A stretch of 42,426 nt of DNA from Bacteroidota bacterium (GCA_026224775.1 JAMFRP010000037.1:1-42426), one strand, 5' to 3'. Counted from the stretch's first letter, positions 1-8,780 are shown. A program made the numbers and translations. The notes: generated by a model from the letters alone, not told the origin.

Positions 1-1290
1 CTACTATTTGGGTTTGATACGGCAGTAATAGCCGGCGCCCTGCAATATTTAAAACCCTATTTCCACCTGAACGATGCTGAAATCGGCTTGGTTGTAGCCG
101 CAGCCTCAATAGGCTGTATCCCAGGCGCACTATTTGCCGGTTATTTGGCCGATAAATACGGGCGTAAAAACCTGATGATCGTAACCTCCATTCTGTATGT
201 TATCGCGGCTATTGGTAGTGGTATCGCCGGTAGCTTCGCGCAACTGGTTATTTATCGTCTTATTGGCGGCGTTGCAATAGGGATGGCATCAACCCTTGCG
301 CCTATTTACATTTCAGAAGTTGCGCCGCCAACATTTCGGGGCAGGTTGGGGATGCTACAGCAGTTGGCTATTGTAACTGGTATATTGTTATCATTCATCT
401 CCAACTATCTGATCGTAAACAGCTCATTTTTATCTCCGGGAGATGATTACTGGCGCTACATGCTTGCGGCAGCTGTGATACCTTCGGGGATATTCTTTTT
501 TTTATTGCTTTTAGTCCCCGAAAGCCCTAGATGGCTAATATCAAAAAATAAAATGATCGACGCTAAAAAGATCTTCGGTAAAATTTACTCCGACAAAGAA
601 AGTCAGGCTCAGGTTAAAATAGTAAGTGATAATATAGCCTCAGAAGAAAAACCAGCATTACGGGATGTACTATCGCCGCGCTTTAAAAAAGTAGTGATAA
701 TAGGTCTTGTATTTGCGTCTATCGCGCAGCTTACAGGCATAAACATCGTATTTTATTACGCCCCATTGATATTTGCCAAAACACATGTGGGGGGGAGCGT
801 GCTATTCCAAACCGTTTTAACAGGTGTAGTGAACCTTATATTCACATTGTTAGCATTCCCGCTTATTGATAGGTTGGGGCGCAAAAAGCTATTGCTTGCA
901 GGCTCATGCATAATGGGCTTGTGTATGTTTACATTGGCGGCACTGTTTTACTTTGATATGCTGCATAATTACTTTGTGCTGGCTACCATATTTGTTTATA
1001 TAGGTGGTTTTGCCTGTACCTGGGGAGTTGTGTTATGGGTATATGTTGCCGAAATATTCCCCAATAAAATACGCGGCAACGCGACATCTATCGCGGTATT
1101 TGGTAACTGGGTAGCCAATACCATTGTATCTTTAACCTTTCCTGTCATGTTAGCTCAATTAGGGGCAGTAGCAACATTTGGCATCTATGGTATTATCAAT
1201 ATCAGCATGATACTATTTGTGAGTAGATACGTGTTTGAAACTAAGGGTGTTCCGCTTGAAAAAATAGAGGAGCTATACGCAAGTGTTTAA
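1..1290 (+). CDS. Sugar porter family MFS transporter (5' end cut by the window)
   Basis: The reading frame is open from base 1, so the start codon and about one membrane helix lie outside the window. It is an inner-membrane proton-coupled sugar symporter of the XylE/GLUT-like sugar porter family. Visible family motifs are LFGFDTAVIAG in the first helix, GYLADKYGRK in the loop between helices 2 and 3, PESPRWL before the central cytoplasmic loop, its mirror motif DRLGRKKLLLAG, VAEIFPNKIRG, and the C-terminal ETKGVPLEKIEEL. The two half-repeats are complete apart from the N-terminus. The secreted GH130 gene starts 20 bases downstream on the same strand, so the two are probably co-transcribed and the transporter may import the sugar it releases. 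The substrate cannot be told from sequence. The family assignment is firm. Confidence 0.93.
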   Translation, partial: LLFGFDTAVIAGALQYLKPYFHLNDAEIGLVVAAASIGCIPGALFAGYLADKYGRKNLMIVTSILYVIAAIGSGIAGSFAQLVIYRLIGGVAIGMASTLAPIYISEVAPPTFRGRLGMLQQLAIVTGILLSFISNYLIVNSSFLSPGDDYWRYMLAAAVIPSGIFFFLLLLVPESPRWLISKNKMIDAKKIFGKIYSDKESQAQVKIVSDNIASEEKPALRDVLSPRFKKVVIIGLVFASIAQLTGINIVFYYAPLIFAKTHVGGSVLFQTVLTGVVNLIFTLLAFPLIDRLGRKKLLLAGSCIMGLCMFTLAALFYFDMLHNYFVLATIFVYIGGFACTWGVVLWVYVAEIFPNKIRGNATSIAVFGNWVANTIVSLTFPVMLAQLGAVATFGIYGIINISMILFVSRYVFETKGVPLEKIEELYASV

Positions 1291-1310
1291 TCTTTAAAAA
1301 TATCAATTAA

Positions 1311-2468
1311 ATGAAAAATAAAATGAATATCGGCTGGGTTTTGATGCTGACTTTATCATCATTCAACGCTTTTGCCCAATCTACCGTTAATAAACTACCG
1401 TACTGGGCCTTTGGAGGCTTTGTGCGATCTGAAAATATCGATCCTATTATTTCTCCTGATACCATAGCGAGGTTTTTAGACCCCATGAGTAATAAAAAGG
1501 TGGCATGGGAAGCCAATGATACTTTTAATCCTGCTGCTGCGCTTAAAAATGGCAAAATAGTGGTGTTGTATCGTGCTGAGGATAAGTTTGGTGTAGGAAT
1601 TGGTTTCCGAACCTCACGTCTGGGATATGCTGAAAGCGGTGATGGCATCCACTACAAAAGAAAATCTGAACCGGTATTATATCCTGCTAATGATGTAGGG
1701 AAAAAATACGAATGGCCCGGAGGTTGCGAAGATCCGCGTGTAGCCGTTACGCCAGCCGGAACTTATGTTGTTTTTTATACTGAATGGAATAGGGATATCC
1801 CACGTTTGGGTGTGGCTACTTCGACAGATTTGATCCACTGGAAAAAATTCGGGCCGATATTTAAGAAAGCGTATAATGGTAAGTTCTTTAATATCGCCAG
1901 TAAATCAGCCTCTATCTTAACCGAAGTAGTAAATGGCAAACAAGTTATCACAAAAAGCAATGGGAAATATTGGATGTACTGGGGTGAACAACATGTGTAT
2001 GCAGCAACATCAACTAATTTAATCGACTGGGCACCAGTTATAACCAGTAATGGCGAACTTAAAGAACTGATATCGCCACGAGTAGGTTATTTTGATAGCG
2101 ATCTTACAGAATGCGGCCCTCCGGCAATAAAGACTAAAAATGGCATCATTCTATTTTATAATGGTAAAAATAAAGCTGGTGAGGGAAGAGACACAAGGTT
2201 TAATGCAAACTCTTATTGTGCAGGACAGGCATTGTTTGATAAAAACGATCCCTCAAAGCCAATAACCCGTTTAAATTTACCTTTTTTAAGACCGATGATG
2301 CCATTTGAAAAAAGCGGACAGTATGTAAACGGAACGGTGTTTATTGAAGGCATGGTCTACTTTAAAAAGAAATGGTTTTTATACTACGGCTGTGCCGATT
2401 CAAGGGTAGCTGTTGCTGTGTATGACCCGATGCATCCGACGGCACCTGATCCGGTGGCTGATAGATAA
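1311..2468 (+). CDS. Secreted GH130 family beta-mannoside phosphorylase or hydrolase
   Basis: A 385-residue protein with an N-terminal signal peptide (to about residue 22, ending AFAQ) followed by a five-bladed beta-propeller of the GH130 type. Motifs seen are FNPAA followed by VVLYRAED, GGCEDPRV, TECGPPAI and the C-terminal GCADSRVAVAVYD, which match the substrate- and phosphate-binding strands of GH130. The family contains phosphorylases and true hydrolases of beta-mannosides (1,4- or 1,2-linked). A signal peptide favours a periplasmic or surface hydrolase, since phosphorylases are usually cytoplasmic; that is inference. It is probably in one operon with the sugar transporter 20 bases upstream. 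An alternative start lies at 1323. A hairpin terminator follows. Confidence 0.85.
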   Translation: MKNKMNIGWVLMLTLSSFNAFAQSTVNKLPYWAFGGFVRSENIDPIISPDTIARFLDPMSNKKVAWEANDTFNPAAALKNGKIVVLYRAEDKFGVGIGFRTSRLGYAESGDGIHYKRKSEPVLYPANDVGKKYEWPGGCEDPRVAVTPAGTYVVFYTEWNRDIPRLGVATSTDLIHWKKFGPIFKKAYNGKFFNIASKSASILTEVVNGKQVITKSNGKYWMYWGEQHVYAATSTNLIDWAPVITSNGELKELISPRVGYFDSDLTECGPPAIKTKNGIILFYNGKNKAGEGRDTRFNANSYCAGQALFDKNDPSKPITRLNLPFLRPMMPFEKSGQYVNGTVFIEGMVYFKKKWFLYYGCADSRVAVAVYDPMHPTAPDPVADR

Positions 2469-2479
2469 TTATTTAAGCC

Positions 2480-2507
2480 AAGCCTTTGAGTTACTCAAGG
2501 GCTTTTT
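2480..2507 (+). terminator. Rho-independent terminator after the GH130 gene
   Basis: An 11-bp stem (AAGCCTTTGAG paired with CTCAAGGGCTT, one G-U wobble) with a 3-base loop is followed by a run of T. It lies 11 bases after the GH130 stop codon and closes the transporter-GH130 operon. Confidence 0.85.
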
Positions 2508-2599
2508 GTTGAGTACTATTTACATTATTTGAAAAATGCAAATACTTGATTTTAATACACGCAGGTTTATATCTTTACCGTATTCTTTATCTGCAATTC

Positions 2600-3427
2600 A
2601 TGATCATCGTAATTCAATGTAAAGACCAGGTTGGCCTGGTTGCATCTATATCGGCAATACTCGCAAAGCATCAACTTAATATAATCTCCATGCGCGAGCA
2701 CGTCGACAAAACAGAGAACATGTTTTTCATGCGCCTTAATATTGATGATAGTAAGGATGAGGTATTATTGGAATCCTATATTAAAGAGGTATTGCCGCCG
2801 GGAGCTATTATATCCATCAACCCAAAACCAAGTAAAAAGGTTATTGTAATGGTAAGCAAGGAATACCATTGCCTGGCAGATATACTAATACGTAATTATT
2901 TTGGAACGTTTGGAGCTACTGTACAATGCGTTATTGGTAATCATGCTGTTTTGCAGGAGATATGTCAGCGATTTGATATGCCATTTTATCACGTATCGCA
3001 CGAAGGTATTAGCAAAACCGAGTTTGAAGATAGGGTTGCCACGATAATTGATCAGTACAATACAGATTATATAGTGCTTGCTAAGTTTATGCGGATATTA
3101 TCTCCGTCTGTCGTCGCTAAATTTCCGATGCGGATTATAAATATCCATCATTCATTTTTACCGGCCTTTGTTGGAGCTAGTCCGTATCGGCAGGCTTTTG
3201 AAAGAGGGGTGAAGCTAATTGGCGCCACTGCTCACTTTGTTTCTAATGAATTAGACGAGGGGCCGATCATCGCGCAGCAAATCATCCCTGTAAATCATTC
3301 TTTTACCGCGGCAGACATGGTTCGGGCTGGTAAAGAGATCGAAACTTCGGTATTAGCAAAGGCACTTAAACTAGTTTTTGAGGATAGGGTATTTGTTTAT
3401 AACAACAAAACGGTGGTTTTTGAATAA
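2600..3427 (+). CDS. purU: Formyltetrahydrofolate deformylase
   Basis: A 275-residue cytoplasmic enzyme that hydrolyses 10-formyl-THF to THF and formate, balancing one-carbon pools and supplying formate to purine synthesis. An N-terminal ACT domain (about residues 1-75, beginning IVIQCKDQVGLVASIS) is followed by the formyltransferase fold, with the catalytic stretch NIHHSFLPAF and, further on, HFVSNELDEGPII. The length fits the family (about 280). I chose the ATG at 2600: the open frame reaches back to 2546, but the extra 18 residues belong to no domain and overlap a candidate -7 box (TATCTTTA at 2570-2577). It is a single-gene unit, convergent with the stress-protein gene. Confidence 0.93.
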   Translation: MIIVIQCKDQVGLVASISAILAKHQLNIISMREHVDKTENMFFMRLNIDDSKDEVLLESYIKEVLPPGAIISINPKPSKKVIVMVSKEYHCLADILIRNYFGTFGATVQCVIGNHAVLQEICQRFDMPFYHVSHEGISKTEFEDRVATIIDQYNTDYIVLAKFMRILSPSVVAKFPMRIINIHHSFLPAFVGASPYRQAFERGVKLIGATAHFVSNELDEGPIIAQQIIPVNHSFTAADMVRAGKEIETSVLAKALKLVFEDRVFVYNNKTVVFE

Positions 3428-3489
3428 ACTGAGTAAATTAAAAGGGATATTGGAATTTATACCCTTATGATCATATCCCCACAAATTAA

Positions 3490-4338
3490 TTACTTTAACA
3501 ACAATACAGGTACCGCCGAATTTGCGGCCAGTTGATGAGAAATGCTTGTATGCATAATTGATTGAAAGAAACTGTATTTATGCGGTAATGCAATAACCAA
3601 TTGCGCATCCTTCTGTGCCGCGAATTGAAGAATTCCACTAATAACATCTGTATCCTCAAGAAAGAAATATTTAGGATCGTATTGTTTTAACATTTTATGC
3701 AGCGTAGTTTCTTCAACAGCTCTTTCGGCATCTCCCTGTAAATGCTTGCCCTTATCATCAACATTCACCACCATTAACTCCGCCTTCTTTTTATCAAGCA
3801 ACCGTTGTAATGCCTCCAGGGGCACTGTATCTTTAACTTTATTAAAATCGATAGCAACTACAACCTTACTTACTTTTTTATAAGTATAAGCGGGTGGTAC
3901 TACAATAATTGGTATAGGGCTTGCTTTTGCTATTTTAATAACGTGGCTGCCGATATGACTATCTTCACTGCTGCTGTTTCCCCGGCTTCCTAAAATGATC
4001 AGATCAACGTTTTTTGAGATTGAATTTTCAATTACAGCACGTAATAAATGTGATCGGTTTAAATGCACACTAATCTCAACCCCCGGCCTAACTTGTTTAG
4101 CTAATTTATGTTTTAATAAGGTTAATTTTTCTATCCTATCCGCAGCGTTTTGTTCAATATCTTCTTCACGTAATAAAACCATGTCGGGGCTTGGTAAGCT
4201 AGTTTCATAAATGGAAACATAATATGCATTTAATAAAATAATATGGTCAACATTAGTTTGATGACTTAACGCAGCGGCGTATTCTGCTGCATTAATTGAT
4301 GCTTTTGAGAAATCAATAGGAACAAGATAGGTTTTCAT
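3490..4338 (-). CDS. Tandem-domain universal stress protein
   Basis: A 282-residue cytoplasmic protein with two UspA domains in tandem (about residues 1-150 and 155-282). The first has the complete ATP-binding signature region, with LIILGSRGNSSSEDSHIGS before the strand ending IPIIVVPP. In the second the glycine loop is degraded (VIALPHKYSFFQSIMHTS), so only one domain is likely to bind nucleotide. Bacteroidota carry many such genes, usually induced by growth arrest or low oxygen; the actual trigger is unknown. It stands alone, transcribed toward purU. The family call is secure and the physiological role is not. Confidence 0.9.
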   Translation of the reverse strand: MKTYLVPIDFSKASINAAEYAAALSHQTNVDHIILLNAYYVSIYETSLPSPDMVLLREEDIEQNAADRIEKLTLLKHKLAKQVRPGVEISVHLNRSHLLRAVIENSISKNVDLIILGSRGNSSSEDSHIGSHVIKIAKASPIPIIVVPPAYTYKKVSKVVVAIDFNKVKDTVPLEALQRLLDKKKAELMVVNVDDKGKHLQGDAERAVEETTLHKMLKQYDPKYFFLEDTDVISGILQFAAQKDAQLVIALPHKYSFFQSIMHTSISHQLAANSAVPVLLLK

Positions 4339-4420
4339 ATTATAGAACTAGGTTACATATTCAACTTTAAAAGTTATCTTAATGTTTTTAAGAAATGTTA
4401 ATAAATATAATGAACAGGCA

Positions 4421-5176
4421 TTATGGCGCTGATGATGACGGCTTATCAGTTTGAATATTGCCTGAGGGGATTGTTGATGCAGGGGGGATGATTTGTGAAT
4501 TAATGGCTGGGGGTGGAACAGGCTGGGGAATTACTACAGTTGCTGCTACAGTATGAATTGTCGCGAGACCTGTACCTCCGCTATTCTCAGTTGTTTTTAA
4601 GCCTAAATAAGTTCCGGCGCTAATACCCATTAAACCCAGTAAATTGTTGTTTATTATGGTACCATCAGGAATCTTGGAGTTGATAATGACGTAATATATA
4701 TAAATAACCCCTACAATAGCTGTCCATATTACATTTTGTAAGCGATGTATGCTTATACCATTTTCATCAGAAATTATATCGGTTAGAAAACCTTTTGAAG
4801 GCAAATCTTGCTGCGAAATTGAGTTGCCGGCATTATCTTTCTGACTATTATCAATTACTTTGGCTACAACGCTTGTACCCGCTGCAATCCCTAAAAGAAC
4901 CAGGTTTACAGGAGGAATGTTAGGAATTACAATTGATGTACCCGAAGAAAAATTAATAACAATATATATAAAAGTGCTGCTTATGATTACAGTCCAAAAA
5001 GCAAGTTGCGTTCGGCTAAGGCTAAATGCAGGTTTGGGGTTTTCAATATTATTGACAGCCGCAATATTAGCATAGTTGTTATGATTAAACACCTGATTAC
5101 GCAACATATGTGATTTGCTTGCAACAAGTACAACAGCAATGGTTAATATTAAAAGAATAATAAGATACAGATACAT
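4421..5176 (-). CDS. Membrane protein with an internal duplication, unknown function
   Basis: A 251-residue protein I do not recognise. It has an N-terminal membrane anchor (residues about 2-20) and two copies of one unit: an amphipathic SRTQLAFWTVI segment, a membrane helix and a Gly-rich second helix ending LLGIAAGT (first copy, residues about 53-107), then SIHRLQNVIWTAIVG, a helix and LLGLMGISAGTYLGLK (second copy, about 146-196). The C-terminal 50 residues are rich in Pro, Ala, Thr and Ser and probably disordered. About five membrane helices in total. It reads away from the tRNA gene and is the last chromosomal gene before the integrated element. Confidence 0.65.
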   Translation of the reverse strand: MYLYLIILLILTIAVVLVASKSHMLRNQVFNHNNYANIAAVNNIENPKPAFSLSRTQLAFWTVIISSTFIYIVINFSSGTSIVIPNIPPVNLVLLGIAAGTSVVAKVIDNSQKDNAGNSISQQDLPSKGFLTDIISDENGISIHRLQNVIWTAIVGVIYIYYVIINSKIPDGTIINNNLLGLMGISAGTYLGLKTTENSGGTGLATIHTVAATVVIPQPVPPPAINSQIIPPASTIPSGNIQTDKPSSSAP

Positions 5177-5382
5177 AAAAAGGATTTAGGAATCTCGTGA
5201 TTGGAAATTATATTAAATCTATAAACTATAAATGAAGTAAGCAACTGAATCAATTAGTTACTACGTAGTTAAAGCATTTAAATTTTATTGTAGAACAGTT
5301 ACAAGTGTAATAATTGGTATTGCGTTTGTTTTATTTTATACCCAACAAAGTAGATTTTAAGATTTAGCTTTTATAACTACAA

Positions 5383-5454
5383 AAAAAACTGTTTATTTGC
5401 ACCCCCGGTAAAAAACGACTTGGTAGCTCAGCCGGTAGAGCAACTGACTCTTAA
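5383..5454 (+). repeat. attL: left 72-bp repeat with the tRNA-Lys promoter and 5' half
   Basis: This is identical to 21571-21642 except for three bases (5407, 5408 and 5416), and the two copies have equal length. The last 38 bp are the first 38 nt of the tRNA. The -7 box TTTATTTG lies at 5392-5399; the -33 position (5369-5372) is outside the repeat and reads TTTT here against TTTG at the right end. Crossover must have occurred inside the perfectly matching 5417-5454, most likely in the anticodon arm. This is the left boundary of the integrated element. Confidence 0.9.
5417..5454 (+). pseudogene. Truncated tRNA-Lys 5' fragment left by integration
   Basis: These 38 nt equal nt 1-38 of the intact tRNA-Lys(CTT) at 21605-21677: acceptor 5' strand, D arm and the anticodon stem-loop up to TTAA. 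Homology stops abruptly at 5455, so no anticodon 3' strand, T arm or acceptor 3' strand follows. It still has a promoter-like -7 box, so a short abortive transcript running into the element is possible. It is the displaced chromosomal 5' half. Confidence 0.92.
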
Positions 5455-5835
5455 GTTGTGTCCTTCCTTGCTAAACAAGCTCTCTAAGCCCAATTTGTAT
5501 GCTTCCAGCACTGTTTGTGCAGACTATGCGCAAACACCAACAACCTTGTTAAAAATTAATGAACTGTATTGCTAAGTTAAACTGTTTGCTGCACATCGTC
5601 AACAAACCTTTGTAAGTACATCTCTAAATATACTCCAATGCTTGTAATTGCTCTCTTGTCGTCTTCATGTCTTTAAGTTAAGTGAGTGAATAATTATAGC
5701 CTCAACTCAGGTTTGTAGCAATCAAGAAAGAAAGGAAACGGAATAAATGTAGGGTAGAGGGTAAGACGGTGTTTATGCCGTAGTCTTTCGTTCGCTTCAG
5801 CAGCTACAGCCCTACCTTTGCTTGCAATTATGTAC
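5455..5835. other. Gene-free left end of the element
   Basis: There is no convincing gene in these 381 bases. On the minus strand the frame running into the tRNA fragment encodes only about 27 residues before a stop. The right part holds nested inverted repeats: GTGAGTGA (5682-5689) with TCACTCAC (5836-5843), inside which GTAGGG (749-754 of the 5 kb block) pairs with CCCTAC (810-815) and AAGACGG (763-769) with CCG plus GTCTT. They lie at the 3' end of the next gene and could be a terminator or integrase/excisionase arm sites. Confidence 0.4.
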
Positions 5836-6336
5836 TCACTCACCTTCGCTTTCAAATGGATAAAGGTCACCTTCATCGCCTTTACACCTGATGAAGATTT
5901 GTTTAGGTAAGCCTGCACTAAGGTCTATTTCAGTTACTAAGGTTAGGTCACAATCACTTCCTGTTTTGTTAGAGTTGAGGAATACCAATCTATTAGCTTT
6001 TAAATGATTTGGTAAGTCATAAGTCATGTCTACATGGTACTGACCTATATACCTATTAAAAGAATCATAAACCAATATACGACTTGTAGCCCTGTGCGAT
6101 TGACCCCACAGCCAAACTGATGTCATTATTTTATAACACACACCATTATCGGTCTTTACTTTTCCTAAATATCGCAGAAGCGTAGTTGAGTGATCTGTCT
6201 TACTATAGAACTTATATTGTTGGCCTACTGTGTGATGTCTTAGTACCTCTAATCTCTGTCCGTAGTCGTTGACTTGCCCATAACTAACACTTAGTAAAGT
6301 TGTTGCCATTAAGAGTGTGAAAACGGTTTTAAGCAT
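5836..6336 (-). CDS. Secreted protein of unknown function
   Basis: A 166-residue protein with a clear signal peptide (MLKTVFTLLMATTLLSVSYG then Q), so probably periplasmic or outer-membrane associated. The mature part looks all-beta, with alternating hydrophobic residues and two Cys that could pair (near YKIMTSV and in SDCDLTL). I recognise no family. Its 3' end overlaps the inverted repeats at the left end of the element. It is last in a run of three minus-strand genes with the TM protein and the methylase-like protein upstream, but 130 bases separate it from them, so it may have its own promoter. Confidence 0.6.
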   Translation of the reverse strand: MLKTVFTLLMATTLLSVSYGQVNDYGQRLEVLRHHTVGQQYKFYSKTDHSTTLLRYLGKVKTDNGVCYKIMTSVWLWGQSHRATSRILVYDSFNRYIGQYHVDMTYDLPNHLKANRLVFLNSNKTGSDCDLTLVTEIDLSAGLPKQIFIRCKGDEGDLYPFESEGE

Positions 6337-6466
6337 TTGCAGTAGAGATAGGTAAGTTGCCGTAAGTGGATATGCTAAGATACTAACTGACCATTACTCT
6401 ATCCAAAGAAAACACAATTTACCTCTTTATAGGGGTATGAATATTTCTTGGATAACTTAGTAGGTC

Positions 6467-7036
6467 TTACTCAGTCTCAAGCTTGAGTATAGCATTACGG
6501 TCTCCATCATAGTAATAAGTTATCCTAACATATAGATTCTGTCGAATAACTCCACCATACCAGTATGTTGCATGATAACCTGAGCGACCGTCTTCAAAAT
6601 GAGAGTAATGAAACAAAGTATCTTGCACTGTGAACTCTTCATTACCGTGTCCATCTCTTGCTTCGGCATAGTAATTCTTAACATTTCCCTCTACAACCTT
6701 GACCTCACTACTGTTGCTATTTAGTAATGCTTTATCATGTTGGTAGACATTGATATCCATTATATCAATTTTTGCGTAAATTGCGAACACCAGTGTTGCA
6801 GGCAGTAAAGCCATGAGAAAGGGATTAACTTTATGTCCTGTGTTGAGTGTAATCACTGCTTTTCTCCCCCGTCCCAAATACATTGCAACGCAGAAAGAAA
6901 CAACCAAGACGAAAGCAGTACATGCAAGGATTAAATGTAATGTGCTTCTCGGACTGTCATTAACAGTATTGAATACAGTATGTAAATGGTGCATAGGAGT
7001 TAGGGGTAGCAACCCAAAGATACAAAGCGAAATCAT
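6467..7036 (-). CDS. Small membrane protein of unknown function
   Basis: About 189 residues from the ATG at 7036; an upstream ATG at 7078 would overlap the previous gene by 26 bases and adds no domain. It has membrane helices near the start (ISLCIFGLLPLTP), around LILACTAFVLVVSFCVAMYL and around FLMALLPATLVFAIYA, then a soluble C-terminal region of about 100 residues rich in Tyr, His and Asp (HYSHFEDGRSGYHATYWYGG). It is unrecognised. It starts 16 bases after the methylase-like gene, so the two are probably co-transcribed. Confidence 0.55.
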   Translation of the reverse strand: MISLCIFGLLPLTPMHHLHTVFNTVNDSPRSTLHLILACTAFVLVVSFCVAMYLGRGRKAVITLNTGHKVNPFLMALLPATLVFAIYAKIDIMDINVYQHDKALLNSNSSEVKVVEGNVKNYYAEARDGHGNEEFTVQDTLFHYSHFEDGRSGYHATYWYGGVIRQNLYVRITYYYDGDRNAILKLETE

Positions 7037-7052
7037 ATTTGAATACAGTTGA

Positions 7053-7781
7053 TCAAAACAAAATACCCTGCACTCCACTGATAGGTTGTGAGGCTCTCAC
7101 CGGTTCAAATGGTGTAGTAAACGCAGACTTAGCTGGTTGCTTAACCGGCCTTAACCAAATATAACTTAACTCAGGTTGATCAAACTCAATATAGTAAGGC
7201 ATGTGATAACCGTTAACTAAGGTTGTACTGACCTTGTAACCTTTATAAAAGTCATTACTCAATGTGTTCATGTGTGCGATCTCACCTTGTAAAGAGTTAA
7301 GCAGCATGTTTACGAGAGTCATCTTGCAACAAGTAATATCAAGGTCTGCACCATAAAACAATGCCTTACGATTGATCTTGGCAGCACTCAACAGCATTCT
7401 ACCACTGCCACAAGTTGGGTCACAAACGGTTTGGTTATCCTCCAAAGTTTCACCAATAGTTATGGTTGCCATCATGTCGCACATATGCTCAGGTGTCCAA
7501 AATTGGCCATTGTGTCCACTTGAAATAGCTTGCTGATATAGTTCGCCCAATGGGTCTGCGAAGCCTTCTGAGAGGTCTCCAATGAGGGTCAGTAAGGTGA
7601 CAAGTTGGGTTGCTTTAGGATGGGTTCGGTAAGTTTCAAATGCTTGTTGTTTGGCTTCCACACACTCATGTATTTTAAAAGGTAGGAGTGTCCAGTCGAG
7701 TAATTCCGTGAAAGCTGAGTGTAGAGATTGTCCATAAGCGAAGTGTTCAAACTCTTTGAGTAGTTGTTTAATGTCTGTCAT
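7053..7781 (-). CDS. N6-adenine DNA methylase-like protein, catalytic motif not seen
   Basis: About 242 residues from the ATG at 7781 (the open frame extends to 7838). It resembles the methylase subunits of type I restriction systems and the orphan methylases of Bacteroidota mobile elements. Helical N-terminal part, then GHNGQFWTPEHMCDMMA (the HsdM-type QFxTP motif, about residues 90-106), SAM-binding motif I DPTCGSGRMLLSAA, and a motif II region GADLDITCCKMTLVNMLL. The NPPY/F motif expected about 50-70 residues further on is absent; the equivalent region reads LSNDFYKGYKV. It may be a SAM-binding regulator or inactive methylase, or use a divergent motif. No restriction or specificity subunit is nearby. 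Confidence 0.72.
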   Translation of the reverse strand: MTDIKQLLKEFEHFAYGQSLHSAFTELLDWTLLPFKIHECVEAKQQAFETYRTHPKATQLVTLLTLIGDLSEGFADPLGELYQQAISSGHNGQFWTPEHMCDMMATITIGETLEDNQTVCDPTCGSGRMLLSAAKINRKALFYGADLDITCCKMTLVNMLLNSLQGEIAHMNTLSNDFYKGYKVSTTLVNGYHMPYYIEFDQPELSYIWLRPVKQPAKSAFTTPFEPVRASQPISGVQGILF

Positions 7782-7963
7782 GGCAGTAAGTTTTAGATCG
7801 AGTGAATTCTCGAACGACTCACTGCTGAGCAGCAGCATTAAAGCAAGGTGGAGATATAAAAGCTGTGGAGGCTCCCAAAGGGATACCCTGGTTTTATATA
7901 CTACCTTGAAACGAAGTGGTTGTATGCTGATGGTCGGCTAACTTTGTGTAGAGAAACAATCAC

Positions 7964-7995
7964 CTTGCATTAAGTAAGAAGATTTTATATCTTGC
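7964..7995 (+). promoter_or_regulatory. Candidate promoter for the 8013 gene
   Basis: CTTG at 7964-7967, 20 bases, then TATCTTGC at 7988-7995 fit the Bacteroidota TTTG / TAnnTTTG pattern loosely (the -7 box matches 6 of the 8 pattern positions, counting the two free bases). The predicted start is about 10 bases before the ATG. Confidence 0.35.
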
Positions 7996-8012
7996 CTACA
8001 GACTAAATCATA

Positions 8013-8378
8013 ATGAAGCCTGATAATAGAAACCTTATAATAGCCTCTAACATTTATAGAGCATCTGCATTCGTTAGTCTTGTAGCATACTTCCTCGCGA
8101 ATCCAAGACCAGGTGTGTTTGCGGAGTTGGCTATACTAGTTTTAACTATACTAATTGCTCGGTTGATTAGGCAGGGTTACAAGTGGACAAGATGGTTCTT
8201 ACTTGGGCTATGGGTCTTGTTCTTACCCTTGTATATATACGAGTTGATACATTCTAACATAAATGTGGTTAGTGAATTACCAAGCATGGTTGTTAGTATT
8301 CTGCAACTTGTGTCTTTGGTGTATCTATTCTTACCAAGCGAGGAAACCGAGCAAGAAACGCTTAGTGAACTGTCTTGA
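8013..8378 (+). CDS. Small four-helix membrane protein, unknown function
   Basis: A 121-residue protein with four predicted membrane helices (around residues 15-31, 34-51, 58-75 and 88-112) and a charged C-terminal tail EETEQETLSELS. The pattern of short hydrophobic helices with RLIRQGYKWTRWFLLGLW in the middle is common among small Bacteroidota inner-membrane proteins, but I cannot assign a family. It is first in a short plus-strand cluster; the secreted-protein gene begins 19 bases after its stop. Confidence 0.6.
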   Translation: MKPDNRNLIIASNIYRASAFVSLVAYFLANPRPGVFAELAILVLTILIARLIRQGYKWTRWFLLGLWVLFLPLYIYELIHSNINVVSELPSMVVSILQLVSLVYLFLPSEETEQETLSELS

Positions 8379-8397
8379 CAATAAGGGAATGTATACA

Positions 8398-8772
8398 ATG
8401 AAAAGAACAACTCTTACAGTTTTCCTATTACTCTTTACAGTAGTAGTTCATTCACAGTCTAAGGAAACCCTGACGAAGAAGGATGAAAAGGTGTTGAATC
8501 TGATTGCATCGTTACCAGAGGTAGTTCAAGCAGATACGTATATCATCAAGGTGACGAAGCATCACAGGCACCTAGAAACTTATATAGACTCAAGCCCAAC
8601 AAAGCAGGATAACAACTACCGACTAACGGTTGCAGAAGACAATGGAATGAACCTAGTTCCTCATTTCAAGTTTATCGTAGATGCCAAGACTTACGCTATT
8701 AGCTACTGGGATGTCGCGAATGACAGGAATATCCAGCTAAGTGTTTGGCGAGCTCAAAAACTTCATAAGTAA
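8398..8772 (+). CDS. Small secreted protein of unknown function
   Basis: A 124-residue protein with a signal peptide (MKRTTLTVFLLLFTVVVHSQ). I chose the ATG at 8398 because it puts the Lys-Arg directly at the start of the signal peptide; an ATG at 8389 would add three residues. The longer open frame to 8263 overlaps the preceding gene. The mature part begins SKETLTKKDEKVLNLIASLPEV and later has FIVDAKTYAISYWD, suggesting a small alpha/beta fold. No family recognised. It is probably co-transcribed with the genes on either side. Confidence 0.6.
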   Translation: MKRTTLTVFLLLFTVVVHSQSKETLTKKDEKVLNLIASLPEVVQADTYIIKVTKHHRHLETYIDSSPTKQDNNYRLTVAEDNGMNLVPHFKFIVDAKTYAISYWDVANDRNIQLSVWRAQKLHK

Positions 8773-8780
8773 ATAATAGT

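Noticed and set aside
1307..1648. Minus-strand open frame of 113 codons opposite the GH130 gene
   Set aside because: It is a shadow frame; the plus-strand GH130 motifs are unambiguous.
5694..5918. Minus-strand open frame of 74 codons
   Set aside because: It overlaps the 3' end of the secreted-protein gene in another frame and the inverted repeats; no domain.
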